A stretch of 64,000 bases of DNA, taken from assembly GCA_001972305.1 (NCBI GenBank), contig BDDD01002958.1, forward strand, positions 6,854 to 70,853, read 5' to 3'. Positions 34,600-47,687 of the stretch are shown one piece after another. Source of the stretch: Cephalotus follicularis. Its lineage: Eukaryota > Streptophyta > Magnoliopsida > Oxalidales > Cephalotaceae. The notes below the pieces were generated by a model. It saw only the letters and a program-made list of their open reading frames with translations, had not been told where the DNA came from and did no database searches. Every line of letters starts with the position of its first letter. Position 1 is the stretch's first letter. The position numbers were made by a program, and so were the translations under genes.

Positions 34600-37500
34600 C
34601 ATTTATCCCGTGGACTTCCACTGCCCATTCATCGTGTCTTTCCGTGTTGCTTCTTTTTAAATAAAAAAAACGAGGAATAATTCATTTTTGTCTCTAACTG
34701 ATAGGAGTCTTTAATTTGGGGTCTCTACCTTTTAAAAGTGTTTAATGTGATATTTATATCTTAGGTGATAAGATTTAAAGTGAAATTCAAAAACATGCTT
34801 ATGTAAAAAAATAATATTCCAAATAATTCAAGCATAGGTGACTTTACTTTCCTACAAGCCTGCCACAGCCCAACCTGTAATGTGATAAAACTGAATTAAG
34901 GTGTTTGGCAAATTCAACGATCAAAACTATTCAGCGAACAAAATCAGTGAATATGTGTTTGGTATATATATTTTTGAAACTGCTGTACATATATGAAGTG
35001 ACTCAAATGAATAGGAAATTTTAAAAATTTATTTTATTGAGTCTTTCGTGACACACCTAAATAAAATATATATTATTGATAATTTTTGTTGTTTAAATTA
35101 TAAATTTAGAAATCAATATTCATTAAACTCTATGATTAAAAAAATTATTTTTATTTAGACCTCGATCAACATTTATATTCCGTTAAATTAAACCATGAAT
35201 TCAATCGCGTAAAAGTTTATAAAAATATATTATCAAACAAGAAATAAAATAATCTATAGAAATGATAACAAATATAATTGAATATAATTACAACGAATTT
35301 TAAATTATTGAAAGCAAAAAAAAAAAAAACTCAGTAAACATATCTATGAACAAAAGAAGTATTTATAAGATTAATAAAACCAAAATTATTCTAATTGAAA
35401 ATAAAAATGACATGATCAATAAAATTCTAAAATTAATGATTCTAATTAAATAAAAGAGAAGGGTAATTTGATATCAAATTATTGCATTAAATACATAAAA
35501 ATGTGAACTCATACAAAATGCTTTCTCATGTAATATATTTGGATATGATTGGAAAAGTGTTTTTAGTTAAAAATATAAAGTAATTTTACCCAAACTCAGT
35601 TTGATTGTTTTTTACCAAACACAACTTTTGGGTTAAAAAAACGTTTTTAACAACTCAAAACAGTACCAAACATGGACTAAGCAAAGCCAGAAAAGCTAGA
35701 GGCGCCTCTAACAAACGTAAAATATGTTAACATTTGTTTTCATGCCAAATGAAGATATAGTTTTGATTTTTAAGCATCACATTGAATTAATTTGAGGGTG
35801 AGACGACGAAAACTCGATAGGAAGTGGTAAATGTTTGAATCATGTGATTGATAATGACTTAATCTATAAATTAAATTTCAGAAAGCTAAAGAAAATAATA
35901 AATAAATTGATGGGTATCCCTTAGTCCACGACGATCAATACTTTGTAACGGAAGATTAAATTATGTTTTAGAGTTTTCACATGAGTGTTCATCTATATTT
36001 AAACATAAAATTTTTAAGAAGACATCTTATTTGTTATCATATTATCCATCATAAGAAAATAAATAAGTACAAATTGACAAAATAATGGTATGAACAATAA
36101 CAAAATACAGTAAATGATAATAACTATTTTTTTTATAAATTATATATATATTTTTTATTTATGGAGAGGGGAGACTCACCCAATAGAAGAAATGATGATT
36201 AAATTCCTTGGATGGAGATGTGGAGGTTTGAACATTGGTCTACAACAAGGTAAACCACACTCCTAACTATTAACTATTGAATTAAATTAAAAAATATGAC
36301 GTGTAATAACAAAAAAAAAATAAAACTTAGTTTGTGTTTTTTGATATATGTGAATACCATTATTTTAAACTGATTAGAGATTAAAGATAAACAGAAGAAA
36401 ATGATAAGAAAAGAATAACGAAAGAGGAAAGTCTAGGTTAGTTGAATTCAGGACTTGGGCGGCACAACGTTTCAAAACCGTGTGGGCATTTTGGCTTTTT
36501 TCGCTTTTTTTTTTATAATATTTTTAATTTATGTTTTTGGTTTCATTTAAGAAAAGTAGGCGCCAGGAAGGAGACAGATGAGATTGACAGTTGATGATAA
36601 ATTGATAATGGAATCCCTACTAGTTGTGACTCTTTGTTGATGTTGTAACCTAAAATTAACCTAAAATTAATTATAGTTTAATAAAATTTCTAAGTAAAAA
36701 CATATTTTAGTTACCTCTTGAATCACAATTTAATTTATTCGAAACTTTTTAGATGATTACACAATGCATGTTAATTGAAATTTAATGTTAACCGTGTCTC
36801 ATATTAGTTAGCTGGTGATTGGTTTCTGCCCAATTACTTAAATAATTATAAGTCTTTAATTACTTTCAAAAATGCCCTTTAACAATACTAATCTAATCAT
36901 TAAATTGATAATTTATCATATTTATCAATTTTTGAATAGATTGAATACCTCTAACTATTTCAATTTTTTTTATTTCAACTGTTATAACTATATTTAGTTT
37001 AACGATTCAAATTATTACGAAAATACTGAAATAGTTTGAAGTACCAAATTCATTGAAAAATTAACATATATGTACATATAAATAAATCAAATCTAACGAC
37101 AAGGATTTGTAATACGGATTGTTAAAACGGGTTTTTTTGGAATAATTGTACCCCGCTCAATTACCCATCCAATTACCTTGGTAAATAGACGAAAATTAAC
37201 CAATCCCAATCAGGTGAATAGATTACATGTGTTTTGTGTAGAACTATTAGGGTGTGTCTGTTTGGTCTTAATGAACTTCTTAATCTAGATGAATCAAATT
37301 AAGACTCGTTAAGACTGTTTGTTTTTACATTTATATAAGATCTAAATTGCTCTTAATGAGTCTGAATTAAGAAGACACAAACTCATCTCTAATTCAATAT
37401 ACCACTTTAAACAAAAATATTCTTATTGAAATTTAAAACTTACAATCCTTTTTATCTTCATTCTCTCGTCAATTTCCACCACAACAGCCGCATCAACAAA

Positions 37501-39713
37501 GTTTTATTTTCTTCTTCATTTTTTTTACTATTTCATTCTTATTTTTGTTTCTTTTTGGATTGATCTCCCGCTCCCAAATTTCTTTAATTTTCTATTTCAT
37601 TTGCTTTTTTTTTATCCAAGATTCTTCATATCTTGATTTTTCACGATTATTTCATCTATTATCTTAACCTTACACCTTAATTCTTGATTATTTCTTTGAA
37701 AATCATTAATTTGCCTACCTATTTCATTTACTATTTTATTTTATTAATTATTTCATGATTATTTGTTTAGAACTAGTTTGAGTTGTGTCATAATTTTTTT
37801 GTAGTTTTAACTTGAATCAATTGATGACGATAGATTTTTCATCTTTTTATGGACTCTCCGTTTCTATTAAAATACTTGAATAATTACTGACACTGTATTT
37901 ATTACAAGTTTTTCCATGCTCATTAAAGTGTTGTCATAAATGGTGAACAAATTCAATTATGAATCTCTATAGCATATTGACATATGCTTTCTTTTTATTA
38001 CAAAGTATATCAATATGTTTAAATTGATAATTTAACAGAAATATATATGATTATTTGCATTCTAAAATATATATAAAATATTTAGATTTATAGTTGTTCT
38101 TATTTTATTAAAAAATATATTCTTAACAGTTTAAAAGCTCAAAATAGAAAATTATACATATTGAGATCTTTCAAACGTATCAGTTATCAAATGATCTTAT
38201 CCATTCAGTATTAAGCATTCAGATACTGTTTCTTAACTATTCAGATGTTGATTCAGCATCACTTGGTATGCAACATTGTAACTAAACGAGTTTTTACTAC
38301 TTAGCTGTGATAAGTGATACCCTGATCTACCCAGGGTATCATTTACTGGGCTAAGTGAACAAAGTATACACAAAAAATATTGTACTTTGTAAAATAAGAT
38401 TGCAATGAGTAAACTGATTATTGCAAACCAAGCGACACTATAAATGAAACTTAGCCTATAATCTCACTTACCTCAATTACTTAGTTGCATACCAAGCGAG
38501 TCAACAAACACACCCAGTACTCTCCCTTACAATTATATTTTTAAATCGATAATCAATTCTTATTACAGTATTATAACCAATTCTAAATAATTATCTTTAT
38601 TTGCTTTATTATTTTTATTATGATGGTATCACAATTATGATTGGTAGTATCATTCTATTTTATTGGATTTAGAAATCAAGACTAGTTGAGTTGACATATA
38701 TAATGAATAAACACGCGTTTAGTAAAAAAATTGATGATAATTTTAAGGCATCTCTCCGCGTTTATTATTTCTATTTAATGGGAAATGTTTTCTTATATTC
38801 TTTCTCTTTTGAACTTTTGTTAAACTCTCCAATAATTCTTTCTAATTCAATATTTAAATTTGATATTTTATCTATATAGATTTTATAAGTAAAATTTTAA
38901 ATAGATGGAATAATTATAAGTATTACTATTAGATCAAAGAAGATAATATTTTGCTTGGTTTTACTTTATAGAATAAAATTAAAACTACCCTATTCTAATA
39001 GGATGGTTAGAATATATAATTAAATTTAAATTTAGTATCTATAATCCATCAACATAAAAATATTATATCCAATAGTTACATTGGCGAAATATAAATCATG
39101 AAAAGAATTACTAAAATGTGATGTAAAGATAACAGTTGCCTAAATGGGTCACACATTTACACCCAGGTAAAATTTAGATGATTCAAACCGAAGTTAATAA
39201 TAGAGCGTAAGCTTAATGACCAATCCATATGTATCAGTGTGTGGACATCATAATAATAACCTTGGTTAGGGTTTTTGGTGGCTTGAACAAATTTGAGTAC
39301 AAGTCAAGGATGATAATGTAATGGACAAATAAAGCACCGGTCAACGTCTCACGACTTGAAAATCTCATAAGAAAGAAGATTAGCTTTCTCACTTTTTTCT
39401 AGATGAAAGTAGATCATTTAAACATATGTCATGGATATTAGGTCGTCACGTATTAGATCAACCTAGAAAACTGAAACCTATACCTTGACTTTGCCAAAGA
39501 CCAAGACAAGTACAATATGGCTAGTGATTTGTCCCAACGCAATCATCTTATAGCCAACTGTTCTCCCATAACTTCGATCCAACTGTCCTCAAGTAATGCC
39601 TATATGGCAAAATCAATATCTCTCATCACCTCAAGTTCAAGGCAATATGCATACATATAACTCGAATGCCTATACAAAACTCTTGGAGACGTTTAGATAT
39701 ATAATAAAAGAAA
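34600..39713. other. AT-rich intergenic region
   Basis: No gene was recognised in about 5 kb of AT-rich sequence. A possible non-autonomous element spans about 37249-38516, with ends GGGTGTGTCTGTT and, in reverse complement, GGGTGTGTTTGTT, but no target duplication was found. The longest frames carry no known motif. Confidence 0.55.
37249..38516. repeat. possible MITE-like element with GGGTGTGT ends
   Basis: Inverted terminal sequence of about 13 bp (one mismatch) starting GGGTGTGT at both ends, AT-rich interior and no coding sequence. Without a target duplication, classification is open. Confidence 0.35.
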
Positions 39714-39885
39714 GGCTAAATGGAGTATGAGATGGTATTATATATTGTTATATAAGCAATCATTTAAACTCACCGTAGATGTAGATGATATTGTCACCGG
39801 AGAGGGAAGGTCATCTACATCTACGCTGAGTTTAAGTGATTGCTTATATAACAATATGCAATGTCATTTTATACCCTCTTTCCCC
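39714..39885. mobile_element. 172-bp foldback MITE with 9-bp target duplication
   Basis: Almost the whole element is one inverted repeat. The two arms of about 75 nt share TATTGTTATATAAGCAATCA and CGTAGATGTAGATGA, with a loop of about 20 nt (TTGTCACCGGAGAGGGAAGG). It is flanked by perfect 9-bp duplications TAAAAGAAA at 39705-39713 and 39886-39894. A 9-bp duplication suggests the Mutator-like class. No coding sequence. Confidence 0.88.
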
Positions 39886-39894
39886 TAAAAGAAA

Positions 39895-41114
39895 TTAAAT
39901 ACAGTAACACTGCTTTGTTATAATTGATATGTTGTTATCCATAATAATTTATTGTAAGATGAAATTATAACGAGAAAAGTGAATATATTAGATTGTTTTA
40001 GATACTGGATCAGACTTAGGTACGAGATCATCTAAAAACAATATACTTAGGAGTTATATTTTATAAATTTTAACCGTTTTATTTGATAATTTATATGTAT
40101 AAATCATACATATCAATTTAATTATTTCCTTATCGTATAACAATTTTAACGGTTAAACCAGTATTTCTTAATATTTAGTTATAACAGTGTAGATTGTTGT
40201 TTGAAAACGAATAGTTAGAAATATTCGATCGATTTGGAAATTTGTAGATATGATCTACGCGCATGGATTATCAAACCCAACGGTCAGATTTTTAAAATAT
40301 AACTAGTAAGTATGTCATTTTTAGGTGATCCAACACCTAAGCCTGATTCAATATTTAAGTCAATCCAGCTCATTTACTTTTCCAAATTATAATTTTTTTT
40401 TAAATTAAGAAGTTCTCCTAGATTTCAATTATTTTGTAAACAGGTCTGGACCATAAATCTCAAGACGTGTAATTTTACACACTTCACACATCATAAATAA
40501 ATGTCTTTGCCCTTGTGATGATAACAAGAAGATGCGAAAAAATTTCAACTTTGAGACCTCGTATTAGATTTCTCAAATTTTACCACTCATTCTTTGTGAT
40601 TATACACTATGTGACTATGTTTACTCTTAATTGGCTTACCATATGATAAAAATAATAAAAAAACTATTACATCTCATGCAATATTTAAATGTGACCTGGA
40701 ATTACCACAAGATTAAGTAATAATATGGAATAATCTCAATTTAGGGATGACCATTATACCTAAATAGTAGAGATTTATCTTGGTTGTCCCCATACGAGGA
40801 CGAAGAATTTTCAAATGAAAAGAGACAGACGAGGACGGGGATTAAAAAAATTCTTGCAAAGAAGACAATGAGCCTCCTTTGTAAGGCCTCGGATCTGATG
40901 ATCCATTTATTGCATTTAGTATTCATGTTTATTTACTGTACGGATAATATGCTTGTTTGTATATTTTATTAATTGAGTGTTTTATTACCCACATGGAATG
41001 TTTGCGTGTCAATTTACGAGCATTTAATGAGCATGAGGGTAGTTTTACTAATAGGTTTGAGAGTTATAAATCTTACCATGCACTGAGACATACCATATCA
41101 ATACCCTTACATAT
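39895..41114. other. AT-rich region leading into an interrupted LTR-like segment
   Basis: No gene was recognised. The last few hundred bases (from about 40740) appear to be the upstream part of an LTR-like segment. Its TATA-like sequence is split by the CACTA element that follows: joining 41114 to 42629 gives CTTACATATATAAACCC. Confidence 0.45.
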
Positions 41115-42114
41115 CACTACAAAAAAAACGGTCAACGACGAAGGCATATCCCCTCGCTAAGCCATCGCGGTTGACTTAGCGAGGGGAAATAGCCCTCGTT
41201 GTTTTACTCCTCGCAATCTTTTTAGCGAGAGTACGGAGAGGGCTTGGAGAGGGTACCATCCCCTCGCTGTTGAGTGCCCTCGCTTATGGCGAGGGATTGG
41301 CGAGGGTTATTCCCCTCGCAGGCTACACCTCTAGCTCGCGTGTCCCCTCGCGGTTCCCTTGCTATGGCGAGGGCATGGCGAGGGGACTTGCCCTAGCCAT
41401 GTTAAATTCTGCACTGTTGTGAGGGGACTTGCCCTCGCCATACCCTTGCCATTCTGCAGATCTTGTTGGTGCTTCTATTAGCAGGATCTATTCCCCATCC
41501 AAGCAAAACCTGCAATTTATTTTTCAGTACGTAGCCACAATCACAATTCATATTTCAATTATCCTATTAACTCAATTCATAAATGCTCAATAAAACATTT
41601 AATTCATATTGAAGTAATAAAACAATACAGCTGAACTTTATATCATACTTACGGAGTGTAACCGAAACTTTCTTGAAAAAAACTATGTACGCAAAATAAC
41701 GATATATCCTACAGTTAACGTACGTATGTGAGAACTGTCCGAATTGGACAATTCATGATTCACCCCTATTGAACGAATCATGAACGAGAATTTAAGGTTT
41801 CTCTCGACTTTAATCATAATAGGTAACTGAACCATACAATAAATTTAAACATGATCAACCCTCAAACTTTTATTTTAATATAAAAGCTACAAGATATTTC
41901 AATAATGCTTAAAAAAAAATACTTCAAAAATACTTTATCTATATGATTCGAGCATGCATTCACTTATCACTTATCTATTCTAGTATTATGTAGTATACCA
42001 TGAATATATAAATACATGTTTTAATAAACCTAGAAGAATCTAATATATAAAACATATTACCATATCAATTGTTACAATAAATAGTTTACACACGCGCGCG
42101 CACACGCGCGCGCG

Positions 42115-42152
<38 letters not shown>

Positions 42153-42625
42153 ATGCACAAATTAAAAAATCTAATAAAAAAATAAATTAAATTAAAAAAA
42201 CCTGATGGATGAGAGGAGTAGATTCGGCTAACCTATGGGTACGATGGTGAGCGACAGTCCGTGAGAGGTGCTTTGCACGGTGGGGCTGTGGGTGTGGTGG
42301 AGCGTCGACGCAATCTGCTCATTGGCGATGCGTACTTGCGGTGGAGTGAAGGTGCTCTGCACTACACGAACTGGCGGTGGAGTGAAGGTGCACTGCGTAC
42401 GGAAGAACTGGCGATGATCTGCAATAGTTTTGGTTAAAAATGGAGTGCGGCCGTGAAAGAAAAAAAAATATAAGGGAAGTCAGTAATGTAGGGTTACATG
42501 GGGCAAGGGCATTAAGTGCCCTCTCCATGTCGCTTTTTTAAATTAAAACCGGGGACACTGGTCAACGGAGAGGGGAGTAAGTGCCTTGGCATATTGCCCT
42601 TGCCCTTGCCTGTTTTTTTGTAATG
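41115..42625. mobile_element. CACTA element 1 (1511 bp, non-autonomous)
   Basis: Left end CACTACAAAAAAAACGG and right end TTTTTTTGTAATG (one change from GTAGTG), with 3-bp target duplication TAT at 41112-41114 and 42626-42628. Subterminal regions are dense in GCGAGGG/CCCTCGC words in both orientations, the usual place for CACTA transposase-binding repeats. The interior shares sequence with element 2 (AAGCAAAACCTGCAATT) but has no transposase, so it is an internally deleted relative. Confidence 0.9.
42087..42152. repeat. 66-bp alternating purine-pyrimidine tract
   Basis: Continuous alternation: TACACACGCGCG, CACACG, CGCGCGCG, (CA)n, then (TA)n. It lies within CACTA element 1. Such tracts can adopt Z-DNA. 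Confidence 0.9.
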
Positions 42626-43468
42626 TATATAAACCCTCATCATACTCCCTCATTTCCCAATTTTCATGCTCTCTCCCTCTCCCTTTCCCTCTCAACATCA
42701 CAGCCACAAATCAACAAAGACAAAAGGGAAGGATTTTCTTGATTTCAATCTGATTATGGAGCATGATTAAAGTAGGATTGAGCTTGCTTAGCCTAGAAAC
42801 TTGAGTCTCTTCCACTACAGGAAAAGGGGGCAACGGTGAGGGCACTTCCCCTCGCCATCCCCTCGCCATTGAGTCAACGGCGAGGGCATGGCGAGGGGAG
42901 CACACCCTCGCCAAATTACTCCTCGCCAGCAAGTACGGCGAGGGTACGACGAGGGGACTGCGAGGGTAGAGTCCCCTCGCCATTTACTGCCCTCGCCACA
43001 CAGAGGGCATGGCTAGGGCTATTTACCCTCGCCGTGCCCTCGCCATGGCGAGGGCACGGCGAGGGTATAGCTAGGGCGTTGTGCTGCCAAGCCATCCCCC
43101 ACCTCGCCATGGCCTCGCTATGCCCTAGGAAAATGGCGAGGGTATGGCGAGGGTATGGCTAGGGCCGGACCGCCCAGTCATCGCCTCCCCTCGCTGTCAA
43201 CAGTATCTGCAGAATGCCCTCGCCATTCTGCAGAACCCTAGACAGGAACTTGCAGTAAAATATCTACCCTAAACTCCAAGCAAAACCTGCAATTCATTTC
43301 AGCAGCAACCACAACAGTTTATATTTGACAATTCTCAGCAATAGACACCTTTCATTCATTGTGGACTAACAAAACAATGGAAAAAAGTTGTGCATTTTAT
43401 ACAAAGAATAACATGTCAAATACATAACGGTGTTAGAATATGTTAGATACAACAACCGACTACTACTA

Positions 43469-46030
43469 CTACTGGTCATCGCTATCACTATCGTCCGAAT
43501 CTCCGGATGGCTGGAAGAGGGGGTGCCAAGACCGCGGTGAACTGTGATCAGATGGTGTGCGTGTGGACCGAGACTCCATCATCAGCTGCGTCATATTAGC
43601 CATAAAAGTCTCCATCTTCGACTCCATCCGGTCCAACTGGCCTTGAATGTCTGACCCTGGGGTGCTCTGTGACGGCTGTGAAGTGAATGGGCAACTCTGA
43701 CCTCCCACTTCCGGCTGAGTACCTCGAAGTGCTTGTGGTAGCATCTTCGTGGAAGTCATATAGTTCCCTAATCCACGGATCTTGCCCTTCCGCGGACCCC
43801 CAGTAGCCTCCGTTCATGCCATGACGTCGAAGGGAGCCGGCACCCTAGTACCGTCGGGGCCCTCCACAGTATCCGGCCCAGCAGCAGCCCGGTACTTTTC
43901 CTACAAAAAATACAAGATTAATCATTTACTGTTTTCAAATGCTCGCACGGCTATAGTCATACTATGACACTATTTTCTGGTATATCTGTACACGATGAGG
44001 AAAATGATTTCCTCTATCTGTTTAAAGCTGTTTTAAATCTGTTTTGATGACGTTGATGATTTTCTGAAATCTGTTTTAAGTCTGTTCTGAAGAAATTGTG
44101 ATTTCTGAATCTGCTGAATCTGTTTAAATATGTTTAGATGCATGGCGGTCTCGGTATTGTATATATATATGTATCTGATGCCCATGAGAGGCTTGTCTAC
44201 AAGTGTATGACCTTCTGCTGATGCTTGGACACGACGGTGTCCTTGCCACTATTTCTGCTGGACGTTCGGCCCGACGGGGCCCAGGCGTCGACCTTACTTA
44301 GTAGACCCCATGGTATCTTTATATATTTTTCTGTTTAAACTCTGTTACTATCATATATATATGTATATATGAAAAATCTGAGGATTTAAATCTGTCTGAA
44401 AGAATTGATCTGAGTTTTTCTGCTGATTTCTGAAAATACCGGTTTTTAAATCGGTTTTTGATTTTATATTCTGTTTAAGTTAGTTTATATCTGTTTTATA
44501 AATCAGATGCTGTATTTTGATTCTGTTTTAGCTGTTTTACATTTTTGTTATATCTTTTCTGCAAAGACATTTTTATATGCGAGCAAAACTCTGCGGAGTC
44601 TTTTGTTCCATCTCACTAGTCCTGTGGACTAACCCTCTCCTCTGTTTTCTGTTTTTAGTTCTGACAGGTTAGTCTGCTGAGTTCTGTCAGCTGGAGTCAG
44701 TCTGTCTGCTGAGGTGAGACCATAAAGGACATGCTACCAGAGTCAACATATGCATATCATCATTGCATTAATGTTTTAAATTCTGCATTACTTATATGTT
44801 TATATAAATGTTCTGTTTTCATTTAAAAAGGGCTGAACCCTATTTAAGTTTTAAGTTTGTTAATACGGTTGAGGCAGAGCCCAACCCATTACTTGTTTTC
44901 TGTTTAAATTGTGATTTTGCTGAGGGCTGAGCCCATTTTATAAACTGTTTCCTCCTTCGGGAGTGTGGTCTGTTGAGGGCTGAGCCCATTACAAACTGTT
45001 TCCTCCTTCGGGAATGTGTTTTTATAAATTGTGTTTTTCTTTACAGGGGGCATAGTCCTATAAACGAATACTACATGCCCGATTTTCGTAAAATTTTAAG
45101 AGTTAGAATTAATTTCAAGTTTTTTAAGAAACTTTTCTGTTCTCATTATGTTTTGAAGAGATTTTCTGTTATAAATGTATTTTCTGAATCTCTGTTCTGC
45201 TGAACCTGCGAGGTGAGTCTCTGATGGGAGACTTGGCCTCGTAGCAGGCGCGACGGATTCCAGCGGGTCTGGGTCCGGGCGTCACACCAGCGCCCGTCAT
45301 TGCCTTCCTCCTATAGTTACGCATCAATTTCGGGTAATTCTCCTGCGCGTAACTATAGAATGACTGCCTGCTGTGTGCATCAGATGGAAGAAATTGGAAG
45401 TACTCCTACAAAACATCAGTGCCAAAACAATTAGTCAGTCAAAAACAACCTAAATAATATTTACGATAAATTGAAATAGTTTTACCCACCAATAGTTTCT
45501 CCCACAGTAGTTCCTTCTCTGCATTAGGTCACTGGCTCCAAGTGATCCATGGCTGTAGTATTCGACTCTTGATGATGGACGCTATCGTGTTCTTCACGTC
45601 CATCTCCTCAAAACACCTGCAATTAAACAAACAATTATTAGCACATACATCATAGGTTAGGTTTAAAAAAATGTACTCAAATTACTAGTCACTTTACCCA
45701 TTCGGACTGATATGCCGAATAGGTCTAACGTCAACCCCCTGCGGGGGCAAGTCCGCCCCCCAACTAGCTCCCCTCATCCGTCGCTTATGGGAACTTGATT
45801 CAAAAACATGGTTACGTTTCACTGTAAACATATATAATAAAATATAACAAAAAAGCTTCGACAATACGAAAAACAGTTTAATGTCAAATATTGTAAAATA
45901 ACAAATTTTCGTACTAGCACTGGGAACGTCGATATCCTGCTCCTGTGACCCCGACTCCATGGAGTCCGGCTCGGGGTGTGTAGATACTGAGTGTGTGCTG
46001 GAGATAGAGAGACGCGAGACTCTCCGAGGC
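43469..46030 (-). pseudogene. CACTA transposase-family gene fragments
   Basis: Minus-strand pieces in order: MPRRVSRLSISSTHSVSTHP with a serine/aspartate-rich tail (46030-45915). Next RRMRGASWGADLPPQGVDVR (45780-45700), then EMDVKNTIASIIKSRILQPW (about 45610-45545). Next EYFQFLPSDAHSRQSFYSYA and RNYRRKAMTGA (45415-45290), then KYRAAAGPDTVEGPDGTRVP (about 43895-43830). A tail follows, rich in Q, M, S and D (to 43469). The layout and the YRAAAGPD/GPDGTRVP region resemble plant Transposase_24-type proteins, based on general pattern. At least two stops and the LTR insertion break it. Confidence 0.65.
43925..45286 (+). mobile_element. LTR-like segment, family 2 copy A
   Basis: Shares long blocks with 51668-53325 (reverse) and 53326-56924. 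The best is GGGGGCATAGTCCTATAAAC, then ACTACATGCCCGATTTTCGT, at 45045-45105. It ends in GGGCGTCACA. A 60-nt stretch with GCTGAGGGCTGAGCCCA is duplicated in tandem (about 44918-45018). The left limit is approximate and no target duplication was found. It lies inside CACTA element 2, so it arrived later or travelled with it. Confidence 0.65.
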
Positions 46031-46664
46031 ATATCTGCAAGCACTCACCATAATTAAAAATGATACAAACTACATACAATTGTCCTACTATATATTATCA
46101 AATTACAATATCGTGTCACATTAGAACATTAAGAATACTATTGCAAACAGTACTTACAACATATACTACACTATTAGCGAGGGCAATAATGCCCTCGCCA
46201 TGCCTTTCTTTCAAAAATAAAAAATAAAAACGGGCAAAACGGCGAGGGGACTTAATGCCCTCGCCACGCCCTCGCCGTCTGCCCTCGCCGTTGGCCTGTT
46301 TTTTAGTAGTGTTCTCATTTTTCTTTGATTTGTCTTCAAGATCAAGCTCAAAACATTGGTAAAATTTCACAATCTAAAATATGCCATGAATACATGGTTT
46401 ACAAGCTTTATATGATGCATAAACTGATGAATTTATTGAACGAATTGATGTGGATTTGAATGAAAAGGATATTAGGGTTTAATTTGGGGGTTTATGACGT
46501 ATAATTTGAAAAGGTGGTTTTTATGGATCAAAGATGCTTTAAATGTGTTAAATGAAGGTTTTTAAAACTTGCCTAGAGCCTGGAAATGATTTGGAATTGA
46601 TTGAATCAGGATTTGGGTAGATTTTTTTAGGGTTGAATGCCTTCAACCCATTGCCTTCCAACCC

Positions 46665-46970
46665 AACGTGTCGACGCCTTCCTCTTATACCGTCGATGTG
46701 TTCATGTTGAGACTCTTGTCTCGCATGTTTCGATTTAAAGCGTCAACTCTTTCTCCTTATAGCGTTGACGTGCTGATAATGAGACTTTTGGCTCCATTAT
46801 TCCGATCCATTGAACGTTGACGCCTTTTCATTATGATGTCGATATGTTTAATTTTATGTACTGCCTTGTTTTTTCAGCTTTAATGTTGACATCGTTCCCA
46901 TAAGACGTTGATGTGTAAGCCATGAATGGAAGACGTAGACGTGACTGCCTATTACGTCGATGCCTTTGCT
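46665..46970 (+). repeat. array of paired GTYGACG motifs
   Basis: Five pairs such as GTCGACGCC with GTCGATGTG, GCGTCAACTC with GCGTTGACGTG, and ACGTTGACGCC with GTCGATATG. The two members are about 20-25 nt apart and the pairs about 55-80 nt apart. Confidence 0.6.
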
Positions 46971-47213
46971 TCAAATTTACAAAATGAATTGTTTTTAATT
47001 GTAATAGACTTTTCTTCTAATGGTTTTCTCTCAGGTCCTTTCCCTAGGCCCGTATTGTTTTCAAAGAGAGTTTAACATTATTTTTAATACAGATCGATCA
47101 TGGATCGATCCTTGCTTTAAATGACCCATTTACACACTAAAATGAAATGCTTTCTACAAAGACTAGTAAGGGTATGGAAATGAAACGAAGAGTATTAAGG
47201 CAAGGAATGAAAG

Positions 47214-47292
47214 TTATTGAGGCATGGCATGTCATGCTATGGCGTAGTATGGTATGGTATGGCAAGACATAGTATGGTATGAATTGTATGGT
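47214..47292. repeat. TATGG-type microsatellite
   Basis: Imperfect runs of GGCATGGCATG, TAGTATGGTATGG and similar words. Confidence 0.75.
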
Positions 47293-47652
47293 TTGTAACG
47301 TATTACAATGACCTCGATGGACATGTTTATTAATTGAGCTTCTACGGGCACTACCCAAGGGCAACTAATACTAGTTGAGCTCCTGTGGACGATACCTATT
47401 GCCAACTAGACCTAGTTGAGCTCCTGAGGGCACTCCCCATCAGAAACTAGGAAATATAGTCAAGCTCATATGGGCACTACCTATAGGTGGCTAGATATCT
47501 AAACATGGCTCTTAGAGGAACTACCTCCCGGAGGTTTAGAGCAAGGTTTTGTAAGGGGGGACATTAGCTCTATAGGTTTGTATGGGCTTGTTCGCACACA
47601 TGGTATGGATTGTCTGATAAATGAATGAATAGGATGGTATGATTATGTCCTA

Positions 47653-47687
47653 TTTATATACACCGGTATATGACGGTTGTATATAAA
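47653..47687 (+). other. recurring hairpin, copy 4
   Basis: Perfect 10-bp arms TTTATATACA and TGTATATAAA enclose CCGGTATATGACGGT, a variant of the conserved loop. Confidence 0.65.

Larger units (their letters stand above)
42813..46311 (-). mobile_element. CACTA element 2 (3499 bp) with transposase remnants
   Basis: Left end CACTACAGGAAAAGGGGG and right end TTTTTTAGTAGTG, with target duplication TTC at 42810-42812 and 46312-46314. Subterminal CCCTCGCCA/TGGCGAGGG repeats fill 42820-43230 and 46170-46300. Minus-strand exons resemble plant CACTA (Transposase_24-type) protein pieces. An LTR-like insertion splits them at about 43.9-45.3 kb. Same family as element 1. Confidence 0.9.

Noticed and set aside
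37249-38516. Full MITE call with GGGTGTGT ends
   Set aside because: No target duplication and only about 13 bp of inverted ends; kept as a low-confidence repeat.
42836-43162. 108-codon frame in CACTA element 2
   Set aside because: It is made of CCCTCGCC/GGCGAGGG subterminal repeats.
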